In this document: piece by piece, positions 1 through 6,856 of the stretch
Position numbering within the stretch: the stretch's first letter is position 1
Layout: every line of letters begins with the position of its first letter
Assembly (NCBI GenBank): GCA_910579485.1
Contig: CAJTVO010000015.1
Location: 1 to 36,790, forward strand
Direction of reading: 5' to 3'
DNA length: 36,790 nucleotides
Source of the DNA: an uncultured Oscillospiraceae bacterium
Lineage (GTDB): Bacteria > Bacillota > Clostridia > Oscillospirales > Oscillospiraceae
Notes under the pieces: generated by a model
The model's input: the letters and a program-made list of their open reading frames with translations, nothing else
Databases searched by the model: none
Told to the model about the DNA's origin: nothing
Program-made: the position numbers and the translations under genes

Positions 1-56
1 GACGAGAAAAATCCTCGTCCATCCGGCATCCCCCGGTTATGAATACAGGTTCTAAG

Positions 57-96
57 GAAAGACAGCGGGAGCTTTAACGCGCTCCCGCTGTCTTTC
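57..96. terminator. Perfect 16-bp inverted repeat, probable terminator of the BMP gene
   Basis: Arms 57-72 and 81-96 are exact complements around an 8-base loop. The hairpin lies 35 bases past the stop of the reverse-strand BMP lipoprotein. Neither side carries a long T tract: the stem itself ends in CTTTC. Termination efficiency is therefore uncertain, and it may work from both sides. Confidence 0.65.
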
Positions 97-130
97 GCGT
101 TCTATATGCTGCTGCTATAGACGGTTTTGT

Positions 131-1306
131 TTACTTGATGCTGCCGTAGTCGTTGACCGTGATGGACACGGAAGGGATGGCGGTGGTATCGTTGGAGATG
201 GAGATATTGCCGCCGTGGATGTCCTTCACCAGTGCCAAATAGTCATCCTCGGTGAAGCCGTCAGCCCACTGGGTGGTAGCCCGGGGCAGCTGGACGTAGT
301 TCTCACCGGGATCGTCGGAGACCATGCCCAGGTTGTCGATCTTGCCGACGTAATCGCTCCACTTGCCGTCCTTGATGGCGGTGAGGATCATGTTGACGGT
401 GGCGTCCAGACCCTTCATGGCGGAGGTGACGGTCATCTTCTCGCCGTAGGTGTCGATCTTGGAGGACTGGTCGGAGTCCACGCCGATGACCTTGCCGCCC
501 ACCTTGGCAGCGGCCTCGGCGGCGGAGGTGTAGATGCCGCCGCCGCAGGCGAAGACGACCTCTACATCACGGGAGGAGTACCAGGTATCCATGGCGGCGG
601 TGATGTCGGCGTCACCGTAGAACTGACCGCCGTAGACGTACTCCACGGTAACATCGCCGGTGCAGCCCAGCTCGGCGGCAGCCTTGTCGGCGCCCTGGAC
701 GTAGCCGTAGCCGAAGCGCATGACGGCGGGCACGCTCATGCCGCCCAGGAAGCCCAGGTGACGGTAGCCCAGCTTGACGGCGGCGTAGCCGGCCATGAAG
801 CCGGAGATCTCTTCCTGATAAGTAGCGCAGTAGGTGTTGGTGGTGTTGTAGTAGTCGCCCACGTTGTAGTCGGCGGGGTTATAGGTGTAGCCCTCGCCCA
901 CGCCCTTCTCGCACAGGTCGCCCTCGCCCACGTCCAGGCCGATGAACTTCACATCGGGGTAGGTGTTGGTCTGGGCCACCAGGGAGGCGGCGAACATGTA
1001 GCCGGGCAGCAGGATGACGTTGGCGCCCGCGGCAACGGCCTGGTCGATGGCGGCGTTGCGGGCCTCGTCGGTGTCCTTCTCGGGCTTGTAGTAGTTGAAG
1101 GTGACGCCGTTGGCCTCGCTCCACTTCTTGGCGGTCTCGTAGGTGGTCTGGTTGAAGCTCTGGTCGGTGATGTCGCCGGAGTCGGTGACCATGGCGACGT
1201 TCATGTCCCCGCTGGAGCCCTTGCCGTCACCGCCGCCGCCGCCGCCGCAGGCGGCGAGGGACAGGACCATCAGGCTTGCGAGGATGGCTGCAATGAGTTT
1301 CTTCAT
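131..1306 (-). CDS. BMP/PnrA-family ABC transporter substrate-binding lipoprotein
   Basis: This is a 391-residue surface lipoprotein of the BMP (Med/PnrA) family, whose known members bind nucleosides for import by an ABC transporter. Residues 1-20 form a lipoprotein signal ending in a lipobox (LAAC, Cys20), followed by six glycines and a flexible linker. The mature part opens with the family pattern VTDSGDITDQSFNQ, and later has a GANVILLPGYMF stretch and a FIGLDVG strand typical of the periplasmic-binding fold. The start at 1306 is fixed by an AGGAGG site 8 bases upstream. No permease or ATPase partner is in the window; they would lie beyond position 1 or elsewhere, because the gene runs off to the left and is followed by a hairpin. 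The family call is firm; a nucleoside ligand is inferred from the family only. Confidence 0.9.
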   Translation of the reverse strand: MKKLIAAILASLMVLSLAACGGGGGGDGKGSSGDMNVAMVTDSGDITDQSFNQTTYETAKKWSEANGVTFNYYKPEKDTDEARNAAIDQAVAAGANVILLPGYMFAASLVAQTNTYPDVKFIGLDVGEGDLCEKGVGEGYTYNPADYNVGDYYNTTNTYCATYQEEISGFMAGYAAVKLGYRHLGFLGGMSVPAVMRFGYGYVQGADKAAAELGCTGDVTVEYVYGGQFYGDADITAAMDTWYSSRDVEVVFACGGGIYTSAAEAAAKVGGKVIGVDSDQSSKIDTYGEKMTVTSAMKGLDATVNMILTAIKDGKWSDYVGKIDNLGMVSDDPGENYVQLPRATTQWADGFTEDDYLALVKDIHGGNISISNDTTAIPSVSITVNDYGSIK

Positions 1307-1341
1307 TTGATGTTCCTCCTAGATAAAAGTAGAAATTTCTA

Positions 1342-1405
1342 TTTTCCGGGCCGGAAAAGCATCGGTTCTGGGAGCATGTCCCGCCGTTTCCGCCGGTACC
1401 GGCGG
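1342..1405 (-). repeat. Two palindromes in the BMP leader
   Basis: The untranslated leader holds a 16-base perfect palindrome at 1390-1405 (centre GGTACC) and a second at 1342-1358 with 8-base arms TTTTCCGG/CCGGAAAA, plus a small AGAAATTTCT palindrome at 1331-1340. They could be protein-binding sites or leader-RNA structure. The rest of the 378-base gap between the BMP gene and holA holds only the two divergent promoters. Confidence 0.5.
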
Positions 1406-1483
1406 CGATCCGTCTGGCGGCTGCTTTGTGACAAGCGCTTCTCTGCATACCCTCCGCTTCTGCTGGGCCGGATGAATGGTGAA

Positions 1484-1510
1484 ATTATACCATATGTTGC
1501 TTCAATAGTA
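1484..1510 (-). promoter_or_regulatory. Probable promoter of the BMP lipoprotein gene
   Basis: Reading the reverse strand, TATAAT (1489-1484) is preceded by TGG, an extended -10 element. No good -35 is visible at 17 bases. It would give a leader of about 170 bases before the start at 1306. Confidence 0.55.
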
Positions 1511-1625
1511 TAGGACAAATGTCTCTTTTTTCTCGAGGTTTTTTGCTTTCGTAGCAAATGAACAATTTTTGAGCCGGTTTTTTGTGGGTTATGACCAAGA
1601 CGCGCCTTTCGTATTTGCCCCGCCC

Positions 1626-1654
1626 TTGCGTCCCGTCCTCAAATTTGCTATAAT
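1626..1654 (+). promoter_or_regulatory. Sigma-A promoter of holA
   Basis: TTGCGT (1626-1631), a 17-base spacer and a perfect TATAAT (1649-1654) lie just before the holA ribosome site AGGAGG at 1671-1676. The leader is about 25 bases. Confidence 0.8.
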
Positions 1655-1684
1655 GTACTCAAACGAAGCAAGGAGGGCGCGGGC

Positions 1685-2737
1685 ATGGCGGTTCAGCGCA
1701 GGGCGGCGGGAGGCGGCGGGCTCACAAAATTGAAGGAGGCCCTGGCCGCGGGAGACCTGGGGACGGCGTATATCTTCCACGGCGAGGAGAGCTATCTGCG
1801 GGAGTTCTACCTGTCGGAGATGAAAAAACAGCTGGTGGCCGGGTTTGAGAGCTTCAACTACCACCGCATGGAGGGCAAGGGGCTGACGGTGCAGGTCTTG
1901 ACGGAGACGGTGGAGGCCCTGCCCATGATGGCCCAGCGGACCATGGTGCAGGTGGTGGACTGGGACCTCTACAAGCTGGGGGAGGAGCAGCGTACCGCCC
2001 TTACCGCCCTGCTGGAGGACTTCCCGCCTTACTGCTGCCTGGTGATCGTCTACGACCAGATCGAGTACAAGCCCAACAAGACCTATAAAAAGCTGTACGC
2101 CGCCCTGGACAAGCACGTCCAGGCGGTGAAATTCGAGGAGCAGAGCCAGAACGAGATTTTGAAATGGGTCTCCAAGCGCTTCAAGGCTGCGGGCCATACT
2201 ATTGATGCTCCTACGGCGGAGCATCTGCTGTTCACCTGCGGCAGTCTGATGAACGGACTGATCCCGGAGATCGGGAAGATCGCCGCCTACGCCAAGGGGG
2301 AGCGGGTCACCAAGGCGGACATCGACGCGGTGGCCGCCCCGGTGCTGGAGGCCCAGGTCTTCGAGATGACGGGGGCGGTGTCCAAGGGCAGCTTTGACCG
2401 CGCGGCGGAGGTGCTGGGGACCCTGCTGAAGCTTCAGGAGGAGCCCATCATGCTGCTGGCGCTCATCGGAAAGGAGCTGCGCAAGCTCCACACCGCCCGT
2501 ATCGCGCTGGATACCGGGCGGGACAAGTTCTGGCTGATGGAGCGATGGAACATGCGCTCGGACTACCCCGCGCGCCTGCTGCTGGACAACGCGAAGAAGG
2601 TCAGCAGGGAGTGGTGCGCCAATGGCGTGAAGCGGTGCTATGAGGTGGACCTGCGGATGAAGAGCGTAAACGGCGTGGACGGCGCGGCGGAATTGAAGTT
2701 CCTGCTCATGGAGCTGGCCCAGGGGGCGGCGAAATGA
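1685..2737 (+). CDS. holA: DNA polymerase III delta subunit
   Basis: The 350-residue product matches HolA in length and order. This subunit opens the beta sliding clamp within the clamp-loader complex during chromosome replication. The N-terminal AAA-like domain begins with the family phrase AYIFHGEESYLREFY near residues 28-42. A central lid region (KADIDAVAAPVLEAQVFEMTGAV) and the C-terminal collar helices (LLKLQEEPIMLLALIGKELRKL) follow, as in bacterial delta. The start at 1685 sits 8 bases after AGGAGG. A few extra residues (AVQRRAAGGGG) precede the usual start, so a later start cannot be fully excluded. The stop overlaps the next gene by ATGA, indicating translational coupling. This is a core housekeeping gene with ordinary base composition. 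Confidence 0.93.
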   Translation: MAVQRRAAGGGGLTKLKEALAAGDLGTAYIFHGEESYLREFYLSEMKKQLVAGFESFNYHRMEGKGLTVQVLTETVEALPMMAQRTMVQVVDWDLYKLGEEQRTALTALLEDFPPYCCLVIVYDQIEYKPNKTYKKLYAALDKHVQAVKFEEQSQNEILKWVSKRFKAAGHTIDAPTAEHLLFTCGSLMNGLIPEIGKIAAYAKGERVTKADIDAVAAPVLEAQVFEMTGAVSKGSFDRAAEVLGTLLKLQEEPIMLLALIGKELRKLHTARIALDTGRDKFWLMERWNMRSDYPARLLLDNAKKVSREWCANGVKRCYEVDLRMKSVNGVDGAAELKFLLMELAQGAAK

Positions 2738-3333
2738 GGCGGGTGCGCGAGGTCGTCGTCGTAGAGGGCCGGTACGACAAGAACGCCCTCAAACAGGCGG
2801 TGGACGCCGTGGTGGTGGAGACCGGCGGCTTCGGTGTATTCAATGACAAGGAGCGGCTGGCGCTGCTGCGCCGTCTGGCGGAGGAGCGGGGGCTGATCCT
2901 GCTCACCGACAGCGACGGGGCAGGGTTCGTCATTCGGAATTTCCTGAAGGGGGCGATCCCGAAGGAGCGCTTGAAGCAGGCTTATATCCCGGACGTCTAC
3001 GGCAAGGAGCGGCGGAAGTCCGCGCCCGGAAAAGAGGGCAAGCTGGGCGTGGAGGGGATGCCGCCGGAGGTCCTGGTGCAGGCGCTGGAACGGGCGGGGG
3101 CTACTTTCGAGGACGGCGGCGGTGCTGAGCCGGGAGCGGCTATCACCAAGGGGGACCTTTACGAGCTGGGACTCAGCGGCGGTCCGGACAGCGGGACCCG
3201 CCGCGCCGCCCTGCTGAAAAAGCTGGGACTGCCGGAGCGCATGACCGCCAACGCCCTGCTGGAGGCGCTGAATATCCTGTATTCCAGGGAGGAATTTTTG
3301 GAGGCGGCGGTAGGTTTCGGGATGGAAAAATGA
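2734..3333 (+). CDS. rnmV: Ribonuclease M5-like TOPRIM protein
   Basis: This 199-residue protein has a TOPRIM domain at its N-terminus followed by a DUF4093-like tail, the layout of RNase M5, which matures 5S rRNA in Firmicutes. The TOPRIM glutamate is in VVVVEGRYD (Glu11) and the acidic pair in LLTDSDGAG (Asp59, Asp61). The GKEGKLGVEGM stretch resembles the RNase M5 linker that precedes its C-terminal helices. The start overlaps the holA stop (ATGA). The insertion VYGKERRKSAPGKEG and the phrase TDSDGAG differ somewhat from Bacillus RNase M5, so it may be a divergent clostridial branch with the same or a related RNA-processing role. The TOPRIM-DUF4093 call is firm; 5S processing is inferred from the family. 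Confidence 0.82.
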   Translation: MRRVREVVVVEGRYDKNALKQAVDAVVVETGGFGVFNDKERLALLRRLAEERGLILLTDSDGAGFVIRNFLKGAIPKERLKQAYIPDVYGKERRKSAPGKEGKLGVEGMPPEVLVQALERAGATFEDGGGAEPGAAITKGDLYELGLSGGPDSGTRRAALLKKLGLPERMTANALLEALNILYSREEFLEAAVGFGMEK

Positions 3334-3334
3334 A

Positions 3335-3371
3335 GCCCGTGCTTGACAAATCAAGTACGGGCGGGTATAAT
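3335..3371 (+). promoter_or_regulatory. Perfect-consensus promoter embedded in an inverted repeat
   Basis: TTGACA (3343-3348), 17 bases, TATAAT (3366-3371): an exact sigma-A consensus. The -35 lies inside a 12-base inverted repeat (3335-3346 and 3351-3362, one G-T wobble) that begins right after the rnmV stop. The repeat could be an operator or a weak terminator for the holA-rnmV unit; it lacks a T tract. Confidence 0.85.
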
Positions 3372-3377
3372 AAAAGT

Positions 3378-3482
3378 AACTTTTAGGGGCGCTGCGATAA
3401 GCGGTCGGCTCTGGCTGCTAAGTTAGTTTATGTCTAAGCAAAGACAACCGTCACCGTGCCGGGTGGCGGTTGTCCCGTTTTA
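3378..3482 (+). ncRNA. Putative small structured RNA or attenuated leader of the GNAT gene
   Basis: Transcription from the perfect promoter would begin near 3378. AACTTTTAG (3378-3386) can pair with CTAAGTT (3418-3424), closing a stem around a small CGCT/AGCG hairpin (3390-3403). GTCT/AGAC (3432-3445) can form another hairpin, competing in part with the last one. A 13-bp stem at 3443-3455/3462-3474 with one G-U pair is followed by CCGTTTTAT and resembles a weak terminator. I cannot match it to a known riboswitch or small RNA family. It may be free-standing or may regulate the acetyltransferase that follows. Confidence 0.5.
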
Positions 3483-3519
3483 TCGGAAAATTTCTTATGC
3501 GCTTTTTACTGGAGGACAT

Positions 3520-4248
3520 ATGACCTGTTTACAAGATATTGCGCCGCTGTTCGCGGGGTGGGAGGAGACTATGGTCTGGTCCTGCCTCCAGGGCGTTATG
3601 GGGCGGGCGGAGGCTAACGCGGATGGCTCCGCCGCCATGATCGTCAACCGGGACTTCGTTTTTCTGGCCGGTAAGCCGGACCCGGCGCTGCTGGCGAAAG
3701 CGTCCGGGCCGATCCTGGTCCCCCGGACGGAGGACTGGAACGGGCCGATAGAGGCCGTCTTCGGAAAGAGGGCGGTAAAGGAGAGCCGGTACGCTATTAA
3801 AAAGGAGCCGGACGTCTTTGACAGGGAGCATCTGGAGCGCCTTGCCGCTGCGCTGCCGGAAGGGTATACGCTGCGGATGATCGGCGAGGATCTGGTGCCC
3901 GGGCTGCTGGGGGAGGGGTGGTCTAAAGATTTCTGCTCCGCCTTCGACAGTCCGGAGGACTGCTGCCATCGGGGCGTGGGCGTCGTGGCGATGTATGAAG
4001 GCGTCCCTGTGGCGGGGGCGGGGTCCTACAGCGTGTATCGCGGGGGGATCGAGGTGGAGATCGACACCCGGAAGGATCACCGGCGGCGGGGACTGGCGGC
4101 CGCCTGCGGGGCGCGGCTGATCCTGGAGTGCTTGGACCGGGGGCTGTATCCCAGCTGGGACGCTATCGACCTGAGAAGCGTGGCTCTGGCGGAGAAGCTG
4201 GGGTATCATCGCGGGGAGGAATATACGACTTATTGGCTGGAACGATAG
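3520..4248 (+). CDS. GNAT-family N-acetyltransferase
   Basis: The chosen 242-residue frame starts at 3520, 4 bases after TGGAGG. An in-frame ATG at 3430 lies inside the structured leader, lacks a good ribosome site and was rejected. The C-terminal half carries the acetyl-CoA loop of the GNAT fold: a beta strand GGIEVEIDT, then RRRGLA (from Arg188), then a helix ending in LRSVALAEKLGYHRGEEY, as in acetyltransferases that modify small-molecule amines. The N-terminal half (residues 1-110) is weaker and matches the two-domain GNATs whose first half is degenerate. The substrate cannot be read from sequence. It is transcribed alone from the promoter at 3343 and ends in a strong terminator. Confidence 0.82.
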   Translation: MTCLQDIAPLFAGWEETMVWSCLQGVMGRAEANADGSAAMIVNRDFVFLAGKPDPALLAKASGPILVPRTEDWNGPIEAVFGKRAVKESRYAIKKEPDVFDREHLERLAAALPEGYTLRMIGEDLVPGLLGEGWSKDFCSAFDSPEDCCHRGVGVVAMYEGVPVAGAGSYSVYRGGIEVEIDTRKDHRRRGLAAACGARLILECLDRGLYPSWDAIDLRSVALAEKLGYHRGEEYTTYWLER

Positions 4249-4290
4249 AAAACACGCAGGCTTGTGCTTCAAGCCTGCGTGTTTTCTTGT
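4248..4290. terminator. Perfect 17-bp bidirectional terminator
   Basis: Arms 4248-4264 and 4270-4286 are exact complements with a 5-base loop and end in A and T runs on both sides, so the hairpin can stop transcripts from either direction. The stop codon of the reverse-strand small gene lies in its loop. Confidence 0.9.
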
Positions 4291-4451
4291 GCCTGGAGCG
4301 CGGAGGCGTCCTCTGAAGGGAGGAGCTTGATCTCCGGTTCCGGCGCGCTTATGCACATCTCCTCGCACCGGCGCTGGGCATCGGTCAAAATGTTGATCGC
4401 TTTTTCTGTTTCACGGAACAGGGTCAGATACATTTCTTTCCAATCAGGCAT
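4269..4451 (-). CDS. Conserved-looking 60-residue small protein of unknown function
   Basis: The start at 4451 gives MPDWKEMYLTLFRETEKAIN and follows GAGGTGG by 6 bases on the reverse strand; an upstream in-frame start at 4481 has no such site. The product is helical, charged and soluble: an amphipathic N-terminal helix, then CEEMCISAPEPEIKLLPSED. It resembles small hypothetical proteins common in gut Clostridia, but I know no function. It ends inside the loop of the shared terminator and is divergent from the ribbon-helix-helix gene across an AT-rich gap. Confidence 0.7.
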   Translation of the reverse strand: MPDWKEMYLTLFRETEKAINILTDAQRRCEEMCISAPEPEIKLLPSEDASALQAQENTQA

Positions 4452-4504
4452 ATTTACCACCTCATTGTAATTATATACCAATAAGTTGGGAAATACAAGA
4501 TAAA

Positions 4505-4542
4505 ATTCTAATGTATTATAAACTTAAAATTTATATTAGAAT
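4505..4542. repeat. AT-rich dyad between divergent small genes
   Basis: ATTCTAAT (4505-4512) is mirrored exactly by ATTAGAAT (4535-4542), with additional A/T complementarity between them. It sits in the only strongly AT-rich gap of this part of the window, upstream of a ribbon-helix-helix gene, and could be its operator. Confidence 0.5.
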
Positions 4543-4562
4543 AGCCTCAAGAGGTGATGGGG

Positions 4563-4745
4563 ATGCCGTTTGTACCAAAGAAAACAAAGCAAAAGGTAGA
4601 GGCTGGCTATAAAACGATATATTTGCGTCAAAGCGTGATAGATGAAGTGGAGCAAATTGCAAAAGACAATTCGACCAGCTTTAATAATGTGGTGGTAAGT
4701 ATGATCGAGCGCTGTTTAGAAGAGGACAGGGGAGAGGAGCAGTAG
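4563..4745 (+). CDS. Small ribbon-helix-helix (CopG/Arc-like) DNA-binding protein
   Basis: The 60-residue product has a short basic lead (MPFVPKKTKQKVEAG), a beta strand YKTIYLRQS, a first helix VIDEVEQIAKDN, a turn STSFNNV and a second helix VVSMIERCLEE. This is the strand-helix-helix order of ribbon-helix-helix repressors and plasmid or antitoxin regulators. The start at 4563 follows GAGGTG by 6 bases; GTG 4554 and ATG 4557 overlap that site and are less likely. Base composition is lower in GC than its neighbours. It may bind the adjacent dyad and regulate itself and the divergent gene; no toxin is recognisable nearby. Confidence 0.75.
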   Translation: MPFVPKKTKQKVEAGYKTIYLRQSVIDEVEQIAKDNSTSFNNVVVSMIERCLEEDRGEEQ

Positions 4746-4800
4746 CCGCCGACTTGCAAAATCACCAAAAACTCCTGTTAAACTTTTATCAATATGCCTA

Positions 4801-4829
4801 TTGCGTACAACGCGCGGATGTGGTATGAT
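4801..4829 (+). promoter_or_regulatory. Promoter of the flotillin leader
   Basis: TTGCGT (4801-4806), a 17-base spacer and TATGAT (4824-4829) place the transcript start near 4836, directly before the riboswitch-like fold. Confidence 0.75.
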
Positions 4830-4835
4830 AACAGT

Positions 4836-4992
4836 GTCAAAAGGGAGTAGTTCTTAGGCAACGCGAGCCGGGTGCAAGCGCCGCCTGAGCGCGCACCGTC
4901 AGGACGGTACCGTTCGGTACCCGGGAAGCGCGGAAGTCTCCAGCTGGGACTTTAATCGAGACTTTTGCCGCAAGGCAGGGGTCTCGTTTTTT
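4836..4992 (+). ncRNA. Riboswitch-like attenuator, probable yybP-ykoY (manganese) class
   Basis: CAAAAGGGAGTAG (4838-4850) near the transcript start and CGAGACTTTTGCC (4957-4969) match the two conserved ends of yybP-ykoY RNAs, where GGGGAGTA and GACCTTT flank the metal site. CAAAAG pairs with CTTTTG to close the aptamer. The same 3' strand (4957-4969) can instead pair over 13 bp, with some G-U pairs, with 4974-4986 across a GCAA loop, followed by TTTTTT (4987-4992). That is a standard intrinsic terminator. Ligand binding that holds the aptamer closed would allow read-through, an ON switch as known for manganese-sensing members. The switching fold is clear; the ligand class is a motif-based inference. 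Confidence 0.68.
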
Positions 4993-5078
4993 CGTACCCG
5001 GGTGCGGAAAACGGCTCCCTTCTGACAAAGAGACGGAAGAAGCAAACTGGGATATTGACATGTAAGGAGGAGAAAAAC

Positions 5079-6551
5079 ATGCCTGATCTGAAATTCATCC
5101 TGCCCGCCGCCATCGCGCTGCTGGTCCTGCTGCTGTTCTTTATGGGTTACCTGAAAGCGCCGCCGGATACCGCGTACATCATCTCCGGCCTGGGCCGCAA
5201 GCGCATCCTCATCGGCAAGGCCGGGTGGCGGGTGCCCTTCTTCGAGCGGGTGGATAAGCTCTCCCTGCGCATCATGCAGGTGGACGTGAAGACCAGCGAG
5301 GCGGTGCCCACCAACGAGTTCATCAACGTCTCCGTGGACGGCGTGGCCAACGTGAAGATCAGCTCCGACCCGGAGCTGCTCAAGCTGGCGGCCGAGGCCC
5401 TGCTGGGCAAGCGCCCCGAGGAGCTGGTGAGCCTGGTGACCCAGGTCCTGGAGGGCAACATGCGGGAGATCGTGGGCTCCGTAGGGCTCAAGGAAATGGT
5501 CCAGGACCGGCAGGGCGTGGCCCGGAAGATCACCGAGAACGTGGTCCCCGACATGCGCAAGCTGGGGCTTGAAGTGGTGAACTTCAACATCCAGAACTTC
5601 AAGGACGGGGCCGGGACCATCGAGAACATGGGCATCGACAACGTGGAGCAGATCCGCAAGAACGCCCAGATCGCCAAGGCCAACGCCCAGCGGGACATCG
5701 CCATCGCCACCTCCCAGGCCCAGCAGGAGGCCAACGCCATCAAGGTCCAGTCGGAGAAGATGATCGCCGAGCAGGACGCCGCCCTCGCCATCCAGCAGGC
5801 CGAGATGAAGGTCAAGGCCGACACCAAGAAGGCCGAGGCCGACGCGGCCTACTCCATCCAGCAGGAGACCCAGCGCAAGACCATCGAGGTCACCCGGGTC
5901 AGCGCCGACATCGCCCGGAAGGAGAAGGAGGCGGAGCTGGCGGACCGGGAGATCGCCATCCAGGAGCGCCGCCTGGACGCCGAGGTCCGCAAGCAGGCGG
6001 ACGCCATGAAGTACAAGGCCGAGAAGGAGGCCGAGGCCGAGCTGGTCCGCCGCCAGCGGGACGCCGACGCCAGGGCCTACGAGGTCATCAAGGAGGCGGA
6101 GGCCCGCAAGGCGGAGGCGGAGGCCCTGCGCTTCGCCATGGAGCAGGAGGCCGAGGGCATCCGGGCCAAGGGCCTGGCGGAAGCCGAGGCTATCGAGAAG
6201 AAGGCGGAGGCCCAGAAGAAGATGGGCGAGGCCTCCGTGCTGGAAATGTACCTGGACGCCCTGCCCGAGGTGGTCAAGAACGCCGCCGCGCCTCTGGCCC
6301 AGACGGACCGGATCGTCATGTACGGCGACGGCAACTCCACCAAGCTGGTCAAGGACGTCATGTCCTCCGCCAGCCAGGTCATGGACGGCGTGAGGGAGTC
6401 CACGGGACTGGACCTCACCGCCCTGCTGGCCGGAGTGGTGGGCGGCAAAATGGCCGCCAGCCAGCCCGTGACCCTGGAGGTCAAGACCGGCGGGGCCTCC
6501 GAGGCCAAGGCGGCCTCCAAGCCGGAGGAGGCGCCGGAGAGCGAAGTGTAA
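5079..6551 (+). CDS. floT: Flotillin-like SPFH/band-7 membrane scaffold protein
   Basis: The 490-residue product fits bacterial flotillin (FloT/YuaG), a scaffold of ordered membrane domains involved in envelope stress and membrane fluidity. Residues 4-24 are a single N-terminal membrane segment. The SPFH domain covers about 25-200 (PPDTAYIISGLGRKRILIGKAGWRVPFFERV through GLEVVNFNIQNFKD). A long Ala/Glu/Lys-rich coiled coil with repeated EA and AEAEA units covers about 210-400, followed by the C-terminal oligomerisation region with EMYLDALPEVVKNAAAPLAQTDRIVMYGDG. AAGGAGG lies 8 bases before the start at 5079. An NfeD-type partner, often beside flotillin, is absent. It is the only gene behind the riboswitch-like leader and ends in its own terminator. 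Identity is firm; control by metal is inferred. Confidence 0.93.
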   Translation: MPDLKFILPAAIALLVLLLFFMGYLKAPPDTAYIISGLGRKRILIGKAGWRVPFFERVDKLSLRIMQVDVKTSEAVPTNEFINVSVDGVANVKISSDPELLKLAAEALLGKRPEELVSLVTQVLEGNMREIVGSVGLKEMVQDRQGVARKITENVVPDMRKLGLEVVNFNIQNFKDGAGTIENMGIDNVEQIRKNAQIAKANAQRDIAIATSQAQQEANAIKVQSEKMIAEQDAALAIQQAEMKVKADTKKAEADAAYSIQQETQRKTIEVTRVSADIARKEKEAELADREIAIQERRLDAEVRKQADAMKYKAEKEAEAELVRRQRDADARAYEVIKEAEARKAEAEALRFAMEQEAEGIRAKGLAEAEAIEKKAEAQKKMGEASVLEMYLDALPEVVKNAAAPLAQTDRIVMYGDGNSTKLVKDVMSSASQVMDGVRESTGLDLTALLAGVVGGKMAASQPVTLEVKTGGASEAKAASKPEEAPESEV

Positions 6552-6562
6552 GGGAATCCTTG

Positions 6563-6599
6563 AAGGGGGCTCGGGCGCGGATGCGTCCGGGCCCCTTTT
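6563..6599 (+). terminator. Terminator of the flotillin gene
   Basis: AAGGGG plus a GC-rich arm (6563-6578) pairs, with one bulge and G-U pairs, with 6583-6599, ending in CCCCTTTT. It lies 12 bases past the stop. Confidence 0.75.
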
Positions 6600-6646
6600 C
6601 TGCCGCCCTGCGGTGGGGTGTCCGCTATGGGACGACATGATCCGAC

Positions 6647-6760
6647 AAATTGGTTTCGATTTCATACTACAACCGATACATTCGCAACTTGCTTCCTTTC
6701 CGGATATATGATAGCATCAGCACGGCATGGGGCGGACGGGAAAATATCCCGCCCCGCCCA
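6647..6760 (+). promoter_or_regulatory. Regulatory region upstream of the GH85 gene
   Basis: The 305-base gap before the GH85 gene holds no gene. At 6647-6672 it carries AAATTGGTTTCGATTTCATA and following bases, which resemble elements before both binding-protein genes (9870-9893, 12729-12754). A possible -10 TATGAT occurs near 6707-6712, without a good -35. A GC-rich imperfect hairpin (about 6729-6759, arms around AAATA) follows in the leader. Confidence 0.4.
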
Positions 6761-6856
6761 AGAACGATTGGCAGAAGGAGGTCGTTAATTACCAGCGCGG
6801 TCCCCCGTATCACCAGCAAAAAGGAAAGAATTATGATTTGGAAAGGAGCCCCTGAG

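Noticed and set aside
215..1513. Forward open frame over the BMP gene
   Set aside because: Low-complexity Gly/Val/Ala sequence, no ribosome site; it mirrors the reverse-strand lipoprotein.
3430..3519. Earlier start of the GNAT protein
   Set aside because: It would translate through the 13-bp hairpin, has no good ribosome site, and TGGAGG fixes the start at 3520.
4269..4745. Classical toxin-antitoxin module
   Set aside because: One partner looks like a ribbon-helix-helix protein, but genes are divergent rather than in one operon and the other shows no toxin family features.
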